Shown piece after piece: positions 19,901 through 24,947 of a stretch of DNA of 25,507 nucleotides. Under the pieces are notes generated by a model. It had not been told where the DNA came from, made no database searches, and saw only the letters and a program-made list of their open reading frames with translations. The position numbers and the translations under genes were made by a program. The stretch's first letter is position 1. Every line of letters begins with the position of its first letter. Source of the stretch: Agrocybe praecox (lineage: Eukaryota > Basidiomycota > Agaricomycetes > Agaricales > Agrocybaceae); NCBI GenBank assembly GCA_964017145.1, contig CAXHKQ010000280.1, positions 1 through 25,507 on the forward strand, in the 5' to 3' direction.

Positions 19901-20805
19901 ATCCTTCAAACAACCCTCTGTGATTGTTTACGGCCGACGGACAGACAGACAAACCCTACTCATAAGATTTATTTTTTATGAAATACCTTAAAAATACTCA
20001 CAATCTCACTGTGTTCATCCAAAGTCTGAAAATCCAAAGACAAGTGGCGACAAAATTGGGCACATAACTTTGGTTCATACTCGGCCTTTTCGAAAACTAA
20101 GTCTATAACAGTATTCATTTTGCTGTTAGGGTCGATTTGAAGCGCCATTATCTCTGAAAGAAGCCCGTCAAATCTCTCAGGATCCGATGTTAGCAAACTT
20201 AATGTTCTTATTACACGAGCTTTGAAGTTTTCTTTCTTGTTTGGAGGGTGATCTATTTTGACCGATTGGACCTTGATCATTTTTTTCTTTGAACTTTTTT
20301 TTGATGGTACTATGTAGCTTTGATCTTCTGGGAAAGTCAGTAATGAGGGATCGTCGGTAGCTGTTTTACCTCTTTGAGTCAACTGTGGCATAACAGCATT
20401 GTTTCGACCTGGTCGTCTTCGTGACCCAGAGAAAGCAATACATGTGGCTTTCTTGTTCTTAAGTACGGGTATGGCTTTGGATAGCTTTGCTTCTCTCAAC
20501 TGTAAAAGCTGGTTACGGTCATATTTACATTGACCTGATGGATTTGCTGGTGACCATTGGCCTTCGTTGTATGTGATTATTGATTTTGGTGCTTCTTCTG
20601 ATGATTCACTGGTTCGCTGTTGGTCTTGTACTTCTACATTGATGTCTTCAAAAGCTGTAGCTACTGCTGGAGAATCATTGACTTGAGATCCTTGGGGAAC
20701 ACATATTTGATTAGAATATTTAAGGATTTTAACAAGTGTTTACCTTTAGGGGCTTCTGGTTTCCTTGCTTCCTTATTTGTGGGGTCTATGATTTGAATCG
20801 GTCTT
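4197..20805 (-). CDS. eIF4G: eIF4G gene model (four exons, partial at both ends), tandem MIF4G
   Basis: Translation initiation factor 4G is the cytoplasmic scaffold that binds the cap-binding protein eIF4E and the helicase eIF4A. Exons 20805-20744, 20690-20002, 9897-8854 and 4940-4197 join in frame to 846 codons with no stop. Order in the protein: short basic segment, eIF4E-binding motif YDRNQLL, linker, MIF4G N-half 1, MIF4G C-half 1, acidic linker, MIF4G N-half 2, MIF4G C-half 2, Gln/Gly-rich tail. Introns are 53, 10104 and 3913 nt, all GT-AG. Known eIF4G proteins carry one MIF4G domain followed by HEAT/MA3 domains; two in tandem is unusual. The start codon, the 5' exons and all exons after the MIF4G region are not located in this window. 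The family call is firm; the joining of exon 8854-9897 to both neighbours is inferred from phase and splice sites, not from transcripts. Confidence 0.85.
5139..5215 (+). repeat. Two tandem 39-bp TATAAAT-containing units at the 5' end of LINE B2
   Basis: Units begin at 5139 and 5178 with ACATGCACCCTGCAG and each contains GTATAAATG followed by ACTGC. A related GTATAAATTGGACTG occurs at about 5022. Tandem TATA-like units at the 5' end of a LINE suggest an internal promoter array; that is an inference from position. Confidence 0.6.
5290..6243 (+). pseudogene. APE-type endonuclease domain of LINE B2 (5' part of ORF2)
   Basis: Open from after the TAA at 5287-5289 to a stop at 6241-6243. It shows the endonuclease motifs in order: ICTWNVRTL, ALQEIRW, YGVGFVV, ICAYAPTDD, ILGDFNAKVG, NQIDHVLIDSRHAS, ESDHYLV. 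All expected catalytic positions (Asn, Glu, Asp-x-Asn, Asp, Asp-His) are present. There is no in-frame ATG before 5524, so the true start is lost or non-canonical. About 200 bp of linker seen in copy B3 is missing after the endonuclease, with a frameshift into the next segment. Confidence 0.8.
6260..7763 (+). pseudogene. Broken reverse transcriptase region of LINE B2
   Basis: Pieces in three frames. 6260-6511 is a linker ending at TAA, and the same frame continues to about 6730 with NKSPGSDGI and the MPSEWS segment. 6691-6960 carries NYRGISVLN and GFRPGKSTTDQIF. The frame from about 6900 to 7600 carries the palm and thumb with GFRQGDALSC, YADEIDIV and FTYLGSAVN. The first catalytic Asp is Tyr (codon 6957-6959) and the second Asp of YADD is Glu (7260-7262). 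From about 7600 the frame runs into an out-of-place second copy of the N-terminal RT block and stops at 7761-7763. Confidence 0.8.
7810..8290 (+). pseudogene. C-terminal segment of a family B LINE ORF
   Basis: Starts with LANRTLYGLSKLRSKFVRRN, the thumb segment already present at 7510-7580, so the two come from different copies or a rearrangement. It then has the LTYGAEWTF and MIYGPVCN stretches and the QLRWLGNVYRM motif, equivalent to RLRWAGHV in family A, with frameshifts between them. It ends in degenerate sequence around 8290-8310. Confidence 0.65.
8311..8853. other. AT-rich eIF4G intron without recognisable genes
   Basis: After the tail-like ATATGTATATATGT sequence of LINE B2 the stretch is AT-rich with no coding similarity I recognise. 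A 64-codon open frame at 8418-8612 is low-complexity Lys/Phe-rich and unsupported. The minus-strand donor of eIF4G exon 8854-9897 closes the segment. Confidence 0.5.
8854..9897 (-). CDS. eIF4G: eIF4G extra exon: MIF4G C-half, linker, second MIF4G N-half
   Basis: A 1044-nt open exon (348 codons), phase 0 at both ends, with acceptor TTTCCACAG and donor GAA/GTGAGTATT. Residues 1-165 are a MIF4G C-half, with RRSLGTVTFIGELYKSGML and LLDPNSENKLECLSRLLTIVG. By eye about 74 of 116 residues match the exon at 4197-4940 with no gap. Residues 165-270 are a Ser/Glu-rich linker of unknown function. Residues 272-348 are a MIF4G N-half containing MLSIFEKAIGDPKLSS. The exon is thus a permuted MIF4G (C-half then N-half), as expected from duplication of a segment bounded by the mid-domain intron. 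It has diverged more than its paralogue: for example CKFLRRS against RKFRRRS, and SKSLQDV against RFMLQDV. No stop or frameshift is present, which argues for coding use. Confidence 0.8.
9898..10269. other. Start (5' side of LINE B3) of the 10-kb eIF4G intron
   Basis: Contains the minus-strand acceptor with polypyrimidine CTTCTTTCCACAG and an ACTAACA branch-like motif (9900-9930). The remainder shows no coding similarity and may be partly LINE B3 5' sequence, since its left end cannot be fixed. Confidence 0.45.
10270..12410 (+). mobile_element. RTE-like LINE family B, broken copy (B3)
   Basis: The 5' untranslated-type sequence contains GGGTCTACAAGTGGCGCATAG (about 10284-10305). The endonuclease start TWNVRTF is at about 10388-10410. 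Open pieces are 10705-10947 (endonuclease middle, SQIDHVLCDSRHTSNVLDVR) and 11319-11807 (linker plus N-terminal RT, SRKKRRRFEDTE and NKSPGSDG). The RT palm is largely deleted, leaving LGYADYIGIATS near 12072-12107 with the second Asp lost. Sequence resembling the thumb ends at about 12405. It is a dead copy, on the same strand as the other RTE copies. Confidence 0.8.
11319..11807 (+). pseudogene. Linker and N-terminal RT segment of LINE B3
   Basis: Open for 162 codons. It preserves the connector missing from copy B2 (Lys/Arg-rich helix, DTSKFYQQLKRQRKEYAP, NANGNLL-like) and the RT entry NKSPGSDG with the ELIKHVGDN stretch. The frame ends at 11805-11807. The sequence immediately after differs from other copies and includes a short TTAAGTTAGG stretch. 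Confidence 0.7.
12440..12790 (+). mobile_element. Fragment of an I/LOA/R1-like LINE reverse transcriptase
   Basis: Contains coding remnants for KDYRPISLS-like sequence with frameshifts around 12605-12640 and AFLNIEGAFNNANDSSITQ at about 12700-12760. The latter is the AFLDIEGAFDN palm block of APE-type LINEs outside the RTE clade. It is bounded on the left by LINE B3 and on the right by the satellite. Confidence 0.65.
12790..13257. repeat. Satellite array, left part (about 140-bp units)
   Basis: Degenerate tandem units share the cores CGGAAAGGTATTGAC, GAATATGGTTCCAGA, GATGATTTCTGG and a GATTACACATGGTTC stretch. Core positions are about 12920, 13060 and 13170; the third unit is shortened by about 30 bp. 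The array continues on the other side of LINE A2 at 16439. Confidence 0.75.
13246..13257. repeat. Target site duplication of LINE A2, left copy
   Basis: GTACTATTGATG, identical to 16439-16450. Confidence 0.9.
13258..16438 (+). mobile_element. Full-length RTE-like LINE family A (A2) with 12-bp target duplication
   Basis: About 3.18 kb, flanked by GTACTATTGATG at 13246-13257 and 16439-16450. Joining the flanks gives a continuous satellite unit, which fixes both ends. It has a short 5' leader, one long ORF, a very short 3' UTR (about 30 bp) and a tail of ATGT repeats (16420-16440). This layout, with endonuclease, RT and no RNase H, is that of RTE-like elements. It is the youngest-looking LINE in the window. 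Confidence 0.93.
13478..16405 (+). CDS. RTE-like LINE ORF: APE endonuclease plus reverse transcriptase
   Basis: The first in-frame ATG is at 13478 (975 aa); the frame is open upstream to the TAG at 13271, with a GTG at 13298 but no earlier ATG. The N-terminus is an apurinic-type endonuclease: ICTWNVLTL, LQEIRW, ICAHAPTD, LGDFNAQLG, NQIDHILCD and DSDHHLV, with all expected catalytic residues. A Lys/Arg-rich connector follows. The RT has NYRGISLLN, GFMPGKSTSDQIF, FVDFKQAYD and GLRQGDALSCGLFN. The catalytic box reads GHGDDLD (codons 15611-15628) where copy A1 has GYADDLD. The thumb and C-terminal RLRWAGHV segments are present. There are no internal stops. The protein would nick DNA and copy its RNA at the nick; the HGDD box probably impairs synthesis. 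Such ORFs are sometimes labelled craniofacial development protein 2-like in automatic annotation because of the endonuclease. Confidence 0.9.
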   Translation: MDKDLRICTWNVLTLNRIGSLQDLRETLDRYRADVTALQEIRWIGNGEVEDRTKTKCDLYYSCHPTKREFGVGFAVARDSRYSVLGWTPINERLCILRLKGKFTNISLICAHAPTDVQEESLKDIFYEQLDKAYGSLPSYDAKIVLGDFNAQLGKDDGMTGIVGKHTLHADTNDNGVRLASFAASRNMAISSTFFPHRDVHKYTWVSADGKTKNQIDHILCDKRHASYITDVKTLRGANIDSDHHLVRAKVRCRIEAKRPPPSQSNRYNIESLLNANITQRFSTELEARLVAFPQQNTIEEKWNLCCKGLKEVAQSVLGPRKPQKRQSWRDREYEESVAQKELAYKRKVQRDTRANREAFSEARRRTAKLARSKKRQLEKKNMENLELLRDRNEARNFYKTINQSRKPIVPNTISCKDKNGKMLTCKEEVVKRWAEYFSELLNGNHEAPPQEEENPQTETRYNNTDVVPLPSKAEVQTAIQKLKNNKSAGSDGIPAELFKAAGEGFVECFHQLITQIWSEERMPNEWNESIICPIFKKGDRYNCSNYRGISLLNIAYKILSSIIAERMKPYLSSIIGPYQCGFMPGKSTSDQIFTLRQIIEKAWEFQVDYHHLFVDFKQAYDTPVRHQLFEAMNRFDIPQKLIKLCQMTLNNTWSCVRAAGTTTSKFRTHRGLRQGDALSCGLFNIILELIMNVANINTSHVIFNKSNQVLGHGDDLDHIGRSTEDVKHSFLSIQRAANSIGLQVNQEKTKYLLTTRSKSRLSDLNSTVNMDHYNFETVRKFVYLGSEITSDNDVTSEIKRRIVLANKCLYGLSKFMRSKTTSRATKLKLYNELILPVLLYGSESWTIKAEDEQLLNVFERKVLRMIYGPVNFDGEVRRRHNEELYTMSRQQPVDKNIRTKRLRWAGHVNRIDECLPARKVLFTNPPGTRSIGGQRTRWRDLVERDTKKLGIRDWQSTSKDRSSWASIIRQANSR
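16439..16450. repeat. Target site duplication of LINE A2, right copy
   Basis: GTACTATTGATG. The first two bases could also belong to the ATGT tail, so the minimum duplication is 10 bp. Confidence 0.9.
16451..16925. repeat. Satellite array, right part (about 140-bp units)
   Basis: Cores CGGAAAGG at about 16503, 16647, 16781 and 16912 (CGAAAAGG), spacing 132-144 bp. The same family as 12790-13257. After removal of LINE A2, the core at 13170 is 140 bp from that at 16503, the normal unit length. Confidence 0.78.
16865..17212 (+). pseudogene. Connector segment of LINE C2 ORF2
   Basis: The 3' two thirds of this open frame encode the basic connector between endonuclease and RT of I/LOA/R1-type LINEs (GDWVTYKDMLREYNKARKKA, then EAARLRKILSKTKS). 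The first third reads through satellite sequence and is not part of the element. Confidence 0.65.
17571..17668. repeat. 53-bp tandem duplication inside LINE C2
   Basis: TCTAAATTCTAAGAATCAGC begins at 17571 and again at 17624, each followed by an almost identical TGCATACATCAAGGACAAA stretch. Confidence 0.8.
18012..18590 (+). pseudogene. RNase H remnant of LINE C2
   Basis: An open frame whose middle encodes VDSQAALMALNSS and TTLLWVPGHIDEVGKDLEDL. These are the RNase H blocks with the DSQAA aspartate and the WVPGH histidine; the last catalytic Asp region reads KDLEDLLAKQ for NExADxLAK. The N-terminal DGSK block is missing. Confidence 0.65.
18880..19577 (+). mobile_element. I/LOA/R1-like LINE scrap with RNase H N-half, split by a MITE (C2b)
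   Basis: KLTVYTEGSKASKGNGSGIY (about 19108-19167) is the RNase H start block. The sequence around 19260-19350 encodes SIYVDSHAADKVLSSYEAKS with one frameshift before it. It duplicates RNase H blocks of C2, so it is a separate copy. The hAT-type MITE 19380-19541 interrupts it, and the coding sense resumes after it (SKNNIRLSRV-like). Confidence 0.65.
19380..19541. mobile_element. hAT-type MITE, 162 bp, with 8-bp target duplication
   Basis: The termini are CAGAGG...CCTCTG, with further imperfect terminal inverted repeat (CAGAGGGCGAAGTCGG against CAGAGGTCAAAGCCGA). The flanks are TTAGAGAG at 19372-19379 and 19542-19549. Eight-bp duplications with T at position 2 and A at position 7 are typical of hAT elements. 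The interior is rich in CGGCCGAT palindromes and has no coding capacity. Other superfamilies are less likely because of the duplication length. Confidence 0.82.
19570..19790 (+). mobile_element. 3' scrap of RTE-like LINE family A (A3)
   Basis: Matches copy A2 from about 16005 to 16225 (ACTTTATGGTAGTGAATC, then the MIYGPVNIDG coding stretch and the QQPV-like segment), with a 10-bp deletion after GAATC and another in the RRRHNEELY region. It ends before the element's true 3' end. Joined directly to LINE C2b on the left. Confidence 0.8.
19791..20001. other. eIF4G intron next to the donor of exon 20002-20690
   Basis: No coding similarity seen. The minus-strand donor GTGAGTATT occupies 20001-19993. 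Confidence 0.45.
20002..20690 (-). CDS. eIF4G: eIF4G exon: eIF4E-binding motif and first MIF4G N-half
   Basis: A 689-nt exon (split codon plus 229 codons). Residues 40-62 contain EGQWSPANPSG followed by KYDRNQLL. The latter is the eIF4E-binding consensus Y-x4-L-hydrophobic, with Tyr at 20523-20521, and the QWSP-N-P-G lead-in is typical of eIF4G. A basic, Ser/Lys-rich linker follows. The last 78 residues, from KENFKARV on, match the first helices of MIF4G, including VIDLVFEKA (human: VIDLIFEKA). Relative to human eIF4G1 and to the paralogous segment in exon 8854-9897, there is a 3-residue deletion after EPKL. The exon ends in phase 0 after LDEHSEI, with donor GTGAGTATT. Acceptor CCCCAAG is at 20691. 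No start codon is needed: the reading frame is open at the exon's 5' end. Confidence 0.88.
20744..20805 (-). CDS. eIF4G: eIF4G small exon, N-terminal linker
   Basis: A 62-nt exon that encodes RPIQIIDPTNKEARKPEAPK. The acceptor is a TTATTTACAG-type site just before 20805 and the donor is AAAG/GTAAAC at 20744/20743. The exon starts on the third base of a codon and ends on the first base of the next, which matches the two leading bases of the exon at 20690. The following intron is only 53 nt, typical of short insect introns. I infer membership in eIF4G from position, phase and a basic IQIIDP-like stretch. The upstream exon that should end in phase 2 was not found: the good-looking donor at about 20908 gives a stop when joined. 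Confidence 0.65.
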
Positions 20806-20912
20806 CTGTAAATAAATGAAGACTTTAGAAAATGTGAAACCGGGAAGATCTCTTGATTAAAGAAAGTTCAGAGTCTATCTATAAGCTGCTGTCTCATCAT
20901 ATTCCTTACCAA
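20806..20912 (-). other. Upstream intron of eIF4G small exon (acceptor side)
   Basis: Minus-strand pyrimidine-rich TTCATTTATTTACAG at the 20805 side gives the acceptor. A donor-like TTG/GTAAGG lies at about 20909-20904, but joining there puts a TGA in the eIF4G frame, so the true upstream exon is probably elsewhere. Confidence 0.4.
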
Positions 20913-21281
20913 GTCATCAGAAGTTTTCATCCTTCTCTCTTCTCTTTCAAACTCCAGAAAGACTGTTAGAAAACAGGGAGGATTGTAATCAAGTGTTCCT
21001 GTCTTCTGGTGGTTGGAGACGGTCTGCAGCAAAAGCAGCAGAGATACAAGGTTATACCCATTCTGAGGGCTTGTTTGCAAATAAGCCATTGACCAGTGAT
21101 TGCAGTCATCAGAAGTTTTCATAATTCTCTCTTCTCTTTCAAACTCCAGAAAAACTGTTAGAAAACAGGGAGGATTGTAATCAAGTGTTCCTGTCTTCTG
21201 GTGGTTGGAGACGGTCTGCAGCAAAAGCAGCAGAGATACAAGGTTATACCCATTCTGAGGGCTTGTTTGCAAATAAGCCAT
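20868..21281 (-). CDS. Hypothetical minus-strand ORF spanning the 192-bp duplication
   Basis: ATG at 21281, 137 codons, consisting of a 64-residue segment repeated almost exactly (each with SLLLLLQTVSNHQKTGTLDY and FLEFEREER) and a short tail. I do not recognise it. It lies directly upstream of the first located eIF4G exon on the same strand and contains a donor-like GTAAGG, but the phase does not fit eIF4G. It may be non-coding sequence that happens to be open because the duplicated unit lacks stops in this frame. Confidence 0.25.
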   Translation of the reverse strand: MAYLQTSPQNGYNLVSLLLLLQTVSNHQKTGTLDYNPPCFLTVFLEFEREERIMKTSDDCNHWSMAYLQTSPQNGYNLVSLLLLLQTVSNHQKTGTLDYNPPCFLTVFLEFEREERRMKTSDDLVRNMMRQQLIDRL

Positions 21282-21296
21282 TGACCAGTGATTGCT
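20913..21296. repeat. Recent 192-bp tandem duplication
   Basis: Unit 1 is 20913-21104 and unit 2 is 21105-21296. I see only three or four differences (for example TCATCCTTC/TCATAATTC and AGAAAGACT/AGAAAAACT). The unit is 64 codons, so a minus-strand frame stays open across both (21281-20868). No domain is recognised. Confidence 0.88.
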
Positions 21297-21479
21297 TGAA
21301 CTATACTTTTTACCGAGCTAGTGAGGTTAGAAATATAGAGATTTTCATGTTTGTATCAGGCCATAGAACCCCTTAGATGTTTTACATGCCGATTTACCCC
21401 ACTTCCTGCTCTAACTTCCGTCTGCGATTTGCTGAATCTTCTTAGACTTAGCTGCGATCAGAGGCATCGTGGTCTTCGA
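21297..21479. other. Short spacer, no feature seen
   Basis: Between the 192-bp duplication and LINE fragment C3. A minus-strand continuation of C3 into RNase H is not evident. Confidence 0.35.
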
Positions 21480-21629
21480 CATGTGGGAGATGTGAAGTAG
21501 CTGTCAAAGTTAAATGTATTTAGAACCTTCGATTGACCATAGGTCTTTGTTATCCATAAACCCAAGCATTTAAGTCTGAGTGCTGCTAAGGCAGCATATT
21601 GATAGATGTTTTTGTCCAGTGAAATTATT

Positions 21630-21886
21630 AAGGGCCGCTGATAGCCTAGTGTGTAGAGTGCTCGCAACGACAATTTACCCACTATGCTAGCCAGGGTTTG
21701 AATCTCGTCATTGTCAGGTCAGAAACAATCTTCCCCGACATTACACGTAAGCTCATTACATTGGCTTTTGTAAGTTAAGATACTTAGGGACCCCAACCCC
21801 TGTTCATCCCATCCCAATAGTGGAATGTATAAATGTATAAAGATCAAATACTGGCACCAGTCAATGGTACCGCCATATATAACTAA
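21630..21886 (+). mobile_element. tRNA-type SINE (about 257 bp) with 14-bp target duplication
   Basis: The 5' end GGGCCGCTGATAGCCTAGTG resembles a tRNA start, with an A-box-like TAGCCTAGTGTG at 21642-21653 and a B-box-like GGTTTGAATCT at 21695-21705, as in RNA polymerase III promoters of SINEs. The body is unrelated to tRNA and the 3' part has repeated TGTATAAA. The flanks CCAGTGAAATTATT (21616-21629) and CCAGTGTGATTATT (21887-21900) match at 12 of 14. It interrupts LINE C3, whose reading frame is continuous without it. Confidence 0.8.
21642..21705 (+). promoter_or_regulatory. Putative RNA polymerase III internal promoter (A and B boxes) of the SINE
   Basis: A box at 21642-21653 and B box at 21695-21705, about 41 nt apart. 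The B box differs from GGTTCGANTCC at a few positions, so activity is uncertain. Confidence 0.6.
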
Positions 21887-22689
21887 CCAGTGTGATTATT
21901 TCCAAAATGACGTTAAGTGTTGATCTTAATGCATGCGCAGCCCCCCCGAGACATACATGCCTCTGAATTCTAGAGATAGTGATGAGAATGGTACCGAAGT
22001 TTAGGCAAGCACCAGAAAAGGTCTCCTTAAGTAAGAATTGGTCTGATAATAGCGGAATAATCCAGGTTATCATTTTGGTGGGTGTTAAACTCCATGATTT
22101 CCCGAACGCCTTTCTGCCAACATTGAAAGCAAACTGAGCGCCTTAGTACTTTGCTCTTTTTTTCGAAAGTTTTTCGGGAGGAACATTACGAGTTCTGTCT
22201 TAGAAGGTTTGACGTTCAAACCACAGCTTAGCGCTAAGTCTTTTAGGAGCTTCAGGGTCTTACTCATTTGATTACATAGCTCTTGAGGAAAGATACCTGA
22301 AAAAAATATTGCTCAGGTTATTGCCCTAATTAGTTTCTCCTCGAAGATTTTTAAGATTTGGTTTACTACCAGAAGCCAGAGTAGGAGGGGGAGGACACCT
22401 CCTAGCGGAGTTCCGCTTCTTACGAAAAATGGAGATGTATCGTTTCCTATTGTGGATACTATCATCCTTGAGTTGAGCATATTGTCAACCCAGGAAACAA
22501 AGAACTGGTCGATACTACTAAAACTACCTCAGGTGGTAAGCATGAAGATGCAAATCCACTTACTGTAAGTGACCGGAGCATGGATTTTCGAAGCTCCAAA
22601 CATGTCAGCGAAAAAACGAGGAAGAAGATGTATGATGATCCACTCATTCAGTCGATGAGTGAATTTATGTCATCAGAAAACGAGGGTAA

Positions 22690-24790
22690 ACTAACTCCTG
22701 TATTAACAGTAGGTACAACGGCATTGTATCGGTGCTGTTGATAATGCTATATTGTTCTTAAATACTAACCACATTGATGTAGCTCTCATCCAGGGCCATG
22801 GATTCGGGATGGTAAAGTTATGGGTTTTGATAGTGAAAAAGACAAGAAAAAGTCGAACTATTGAATACACAATTAAAGCTTTTCTTTCACCCTCTTACAG
22901 TGATGGTGACACCAAAACAGTTTGCCTGAAGGGTAGGTCAGGAAGTTTTCTGGTTGCGTCAATCTATTTGGCCCATGAAAATTCGTGTCCATCTACTTCC
23001 CTGGAGCATCTCACCGATATTCAAGAAGATATGATACTTGGACTAGACGCCAATGCTAGGCACACCAGTTGGGGCAGTACAAGCTGTAATGTCAGGGGTA
23101 AATGTATTTTGGTGTCACCCACACCTTCAAATTCCCTTCGTCTGACATTTACCCAGGATGGAGTGGTGTCATTGATGTTACTTTATCCAAATTCAGGAAA
23201 AGTAATTCCGTAAGCAACTGAAGGGTCCCAAGCAAGGAACCTTCTCAGTCGTATCATAAATTAATTCAGTTTGAATTGGACTTCATACAGGACCAAACAC
23301 CCCCTTTCGAAATCCCAGGAACACGGATTGGTCCAAGTTCGTAACTGCCGCTTCATGTAAGCTAAAAAGCCTATCTAGAAATTTGCAAACTCCGCACTAA
23401 GTCTTCTTGGTGACGTTCTGGAGATGGTAAATAGCAGCTACAGTAGGGCACTAAATGCTTCATGCAAAGTAAGCCGTCCATGTAAAAAGTACTTACCAAT
23501 GTACTTTGACGCTAAACTAAAAGCGATACGCAAAGAAGTCATGAAGCGGTCCAACATAGCCTACCGGTCAAAATCATGGGATGAGTATTAGCAAAAGTTT
23601 CGCGATTACAACAAAGCAAAAAAGGAGGCAAAAACTATGAAAACGATTAAGGACACGGCTAAACTGCGGAAAGTACTGTCTAAGTCAAATGTTGTCACTA
23701 CGTATCTTCAAATGGACAACGGGCTCAAACAAATCGCCTTCTTCTGGAGGCTGACTTCCCTAAGAACTCACCTGTGACATCTAAAGTAAGTTTATCTTAC
23801 TCCAATTTCAGAGCTTATCAGCATAGAGAAGGTAATATGGGTGATAGGCACATTTGAACCACACAAATCCTAAGCAGTTGATGGCATCATTCCCAAAATG
23901 CTCCAATGTACCTATACTCGTTGATATCTACAAAAGATGCCTTCTCAACTGCTCTTTACCTTCGCAATGGAAACAAGTAAAGGTCATCTTCATTCCAAAG
24001 GCTGGAAAGATAAATCACTACAAGGCCAATGACTACCGGCCAATCAGCTTATCGCCGTTTCTTTTAAAAGTCCTTGAGGTCAGTAATGAGGCTATTTAGA
24101 ATGCCTTGCGAAGCTAGGAGTACTCCGATAACAAAATGGATTTCTGTGACCCTCATGACAATAGAAATACATTCAACGATAGGATGTAATACTAGGATAA
24201 GGTCAGTCTGCAGAGGAACTCCCAGGGTGAGTGTTAATTTCACCTCTCCTATGGGTACTAGTAGTCTATCAACTTCTTTTGGATCTGGATAAGCAGAGGC
24301 TACAAGCAGTTGCCTATTGCAGTCGACGTGGTTCTCCTATCGTCTGAATCCCCTATCGCAGAATCCCTATCGCAGAATATTATGCTAAATATGTAGCCGC
24401 AAAGACATCGATTAGATTACTCCCAACTGGTCAGTGGAAAGTAAGGAATTATGGACATTCCAATATTCTAGCCACAGTACGACTTCAAAGTCCTCATTCA
24501 AGACTCGCTTTTCTGCAGCTCTTTTAGACTGTCTAACAGCTGTAGTGTGTTCCAAGGATAAATCTTCGCGATTTTGAAAGCACATGAAGAACTGAAAACA
24601 TTTAACTTGATATTCTGGAAACAAAGGTAAAACTCGCCATCAGAGTTGACAGTCAAGCCGCCCTTAAGGCTATAGAGTCGCATCAAACAACCTTCTCAAT
24701 GGTGAGGGATTGCAAGACACTTTGAAACGAGATTGGCCAACTATAGAACATTACGTATATCTGGTTACCAGGGCATAGGATATTGAAGGG
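22690..24790 (+). mobile_element. I/LOA/R1-like LINE, decayed copy (C4)
   Basis: Colinear remnants: endonuclease N-terminus (FLNTNHIDVALIQ at 22755-22795), LGLDANARHTSWGSTSC at about 23037-23085, connector (WDEY, DYNKAKKEAK, AKLRKVLSK at 23580-23690), RT entry (DGIIPKML at 23880), VKVIFIPKAGKINHYKANDY at 23978-24038, RPISLSPFLLK, TKWISVTL and CRGTP at 24140-24225, RNase H (VDSQAALKAIESHQTTFSMV at 24640-24700, then IWLPGH at 24758-24775). The catalytic Glu of the endonuclease (IQE) is Gly (IQG). Many frameshifts are present. Confidence 0.78.
22752..23213 (+). pseudogene. Endonuclease remnant of LINE C4
   Basis: A 153-codon open frame covering most of an APE-type endonuclease: VALIQG (Glu lost), FLVASIYLAHEN, MILGLDANARHTSWGS (Asp and Asn present), ending before the DxTxxS and HxxI blocks because of a frameshift near 23140. 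Confidence 0.65.
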
Positions 24791-24819
24791 GTATGAGTAC
24801 CACTCTTGACTTTCTCCAT

Positions 24820-24947
24820 GATAGACGAATATAGTTGAAGGGGGGGGGGGAGGCAGTCCCTGCAGGGGCCAAGATGGTCGAGTCACATTTCAGCATCTTG
24901 GGTATAATACCGTCAACTTCTGGGGACTTATAGATTTGATCGCCCAA
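24820..24947 (-). mobile_element. Minus-strand scrap of LINE reverse transcriptase (C5)
   Basis: Minus-strand reading gives YKSPEVDGIIPKMLKCDS, the same block as KSPGVDGIIPKML of related LINEs and of C4 at about 23880, but on the opposite strand. It includes a run of about 11 C (plus-strand G, about 24840-24850). Confidence 0.6.

Larger units (their letters stand above)
21480..22640 (-). mobile_element. I/LOA/R1-like LINE fragment on the minus strand (C3), split by a SINE
   Basis: Read on the minus strand it gives, in order: FVSWVDNMLNSRM and RSGTPLGGVLPLLLWLLVVN (22500-22350), LALSCGLNVKPSKTELVMF (about 22240-22180), RIQRHVCLG and RSTLNVILEII (about 21980-21895), then, after the SINE, YAALAALRLKCLGLW (about 21600-21550). 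These are the RT B-block, the NPSKTE thumb block and the connection before RNase H. Frameshifts are present and the YADD box is missing. Excision of 21630-21886 plus one duplication copy restores one continuous frame. Confidence 0.78.

Noticed and set aside
20868..20912. Using the GTAAGG donor at about 20909 as the end of the upstream eIF4G exon
   Set aside because: Joining to 20805 makes a TGA in the eIF4G frame, and the other frame runs into a stop inside the small exon.
21642..21705. A functional tRNA gene
   Set aside because: The A and B boxes are tRNA-like but no cloverleaf or acceptor stem pairing is evident, and target duplications show it is a SINE.
24838..24851. Run of about 11 G as a structural or G-quadruplex signal
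   Set aside because: A single homopolymer inside a decayed LINE scrap; could be slippage or a sequencing artefact.
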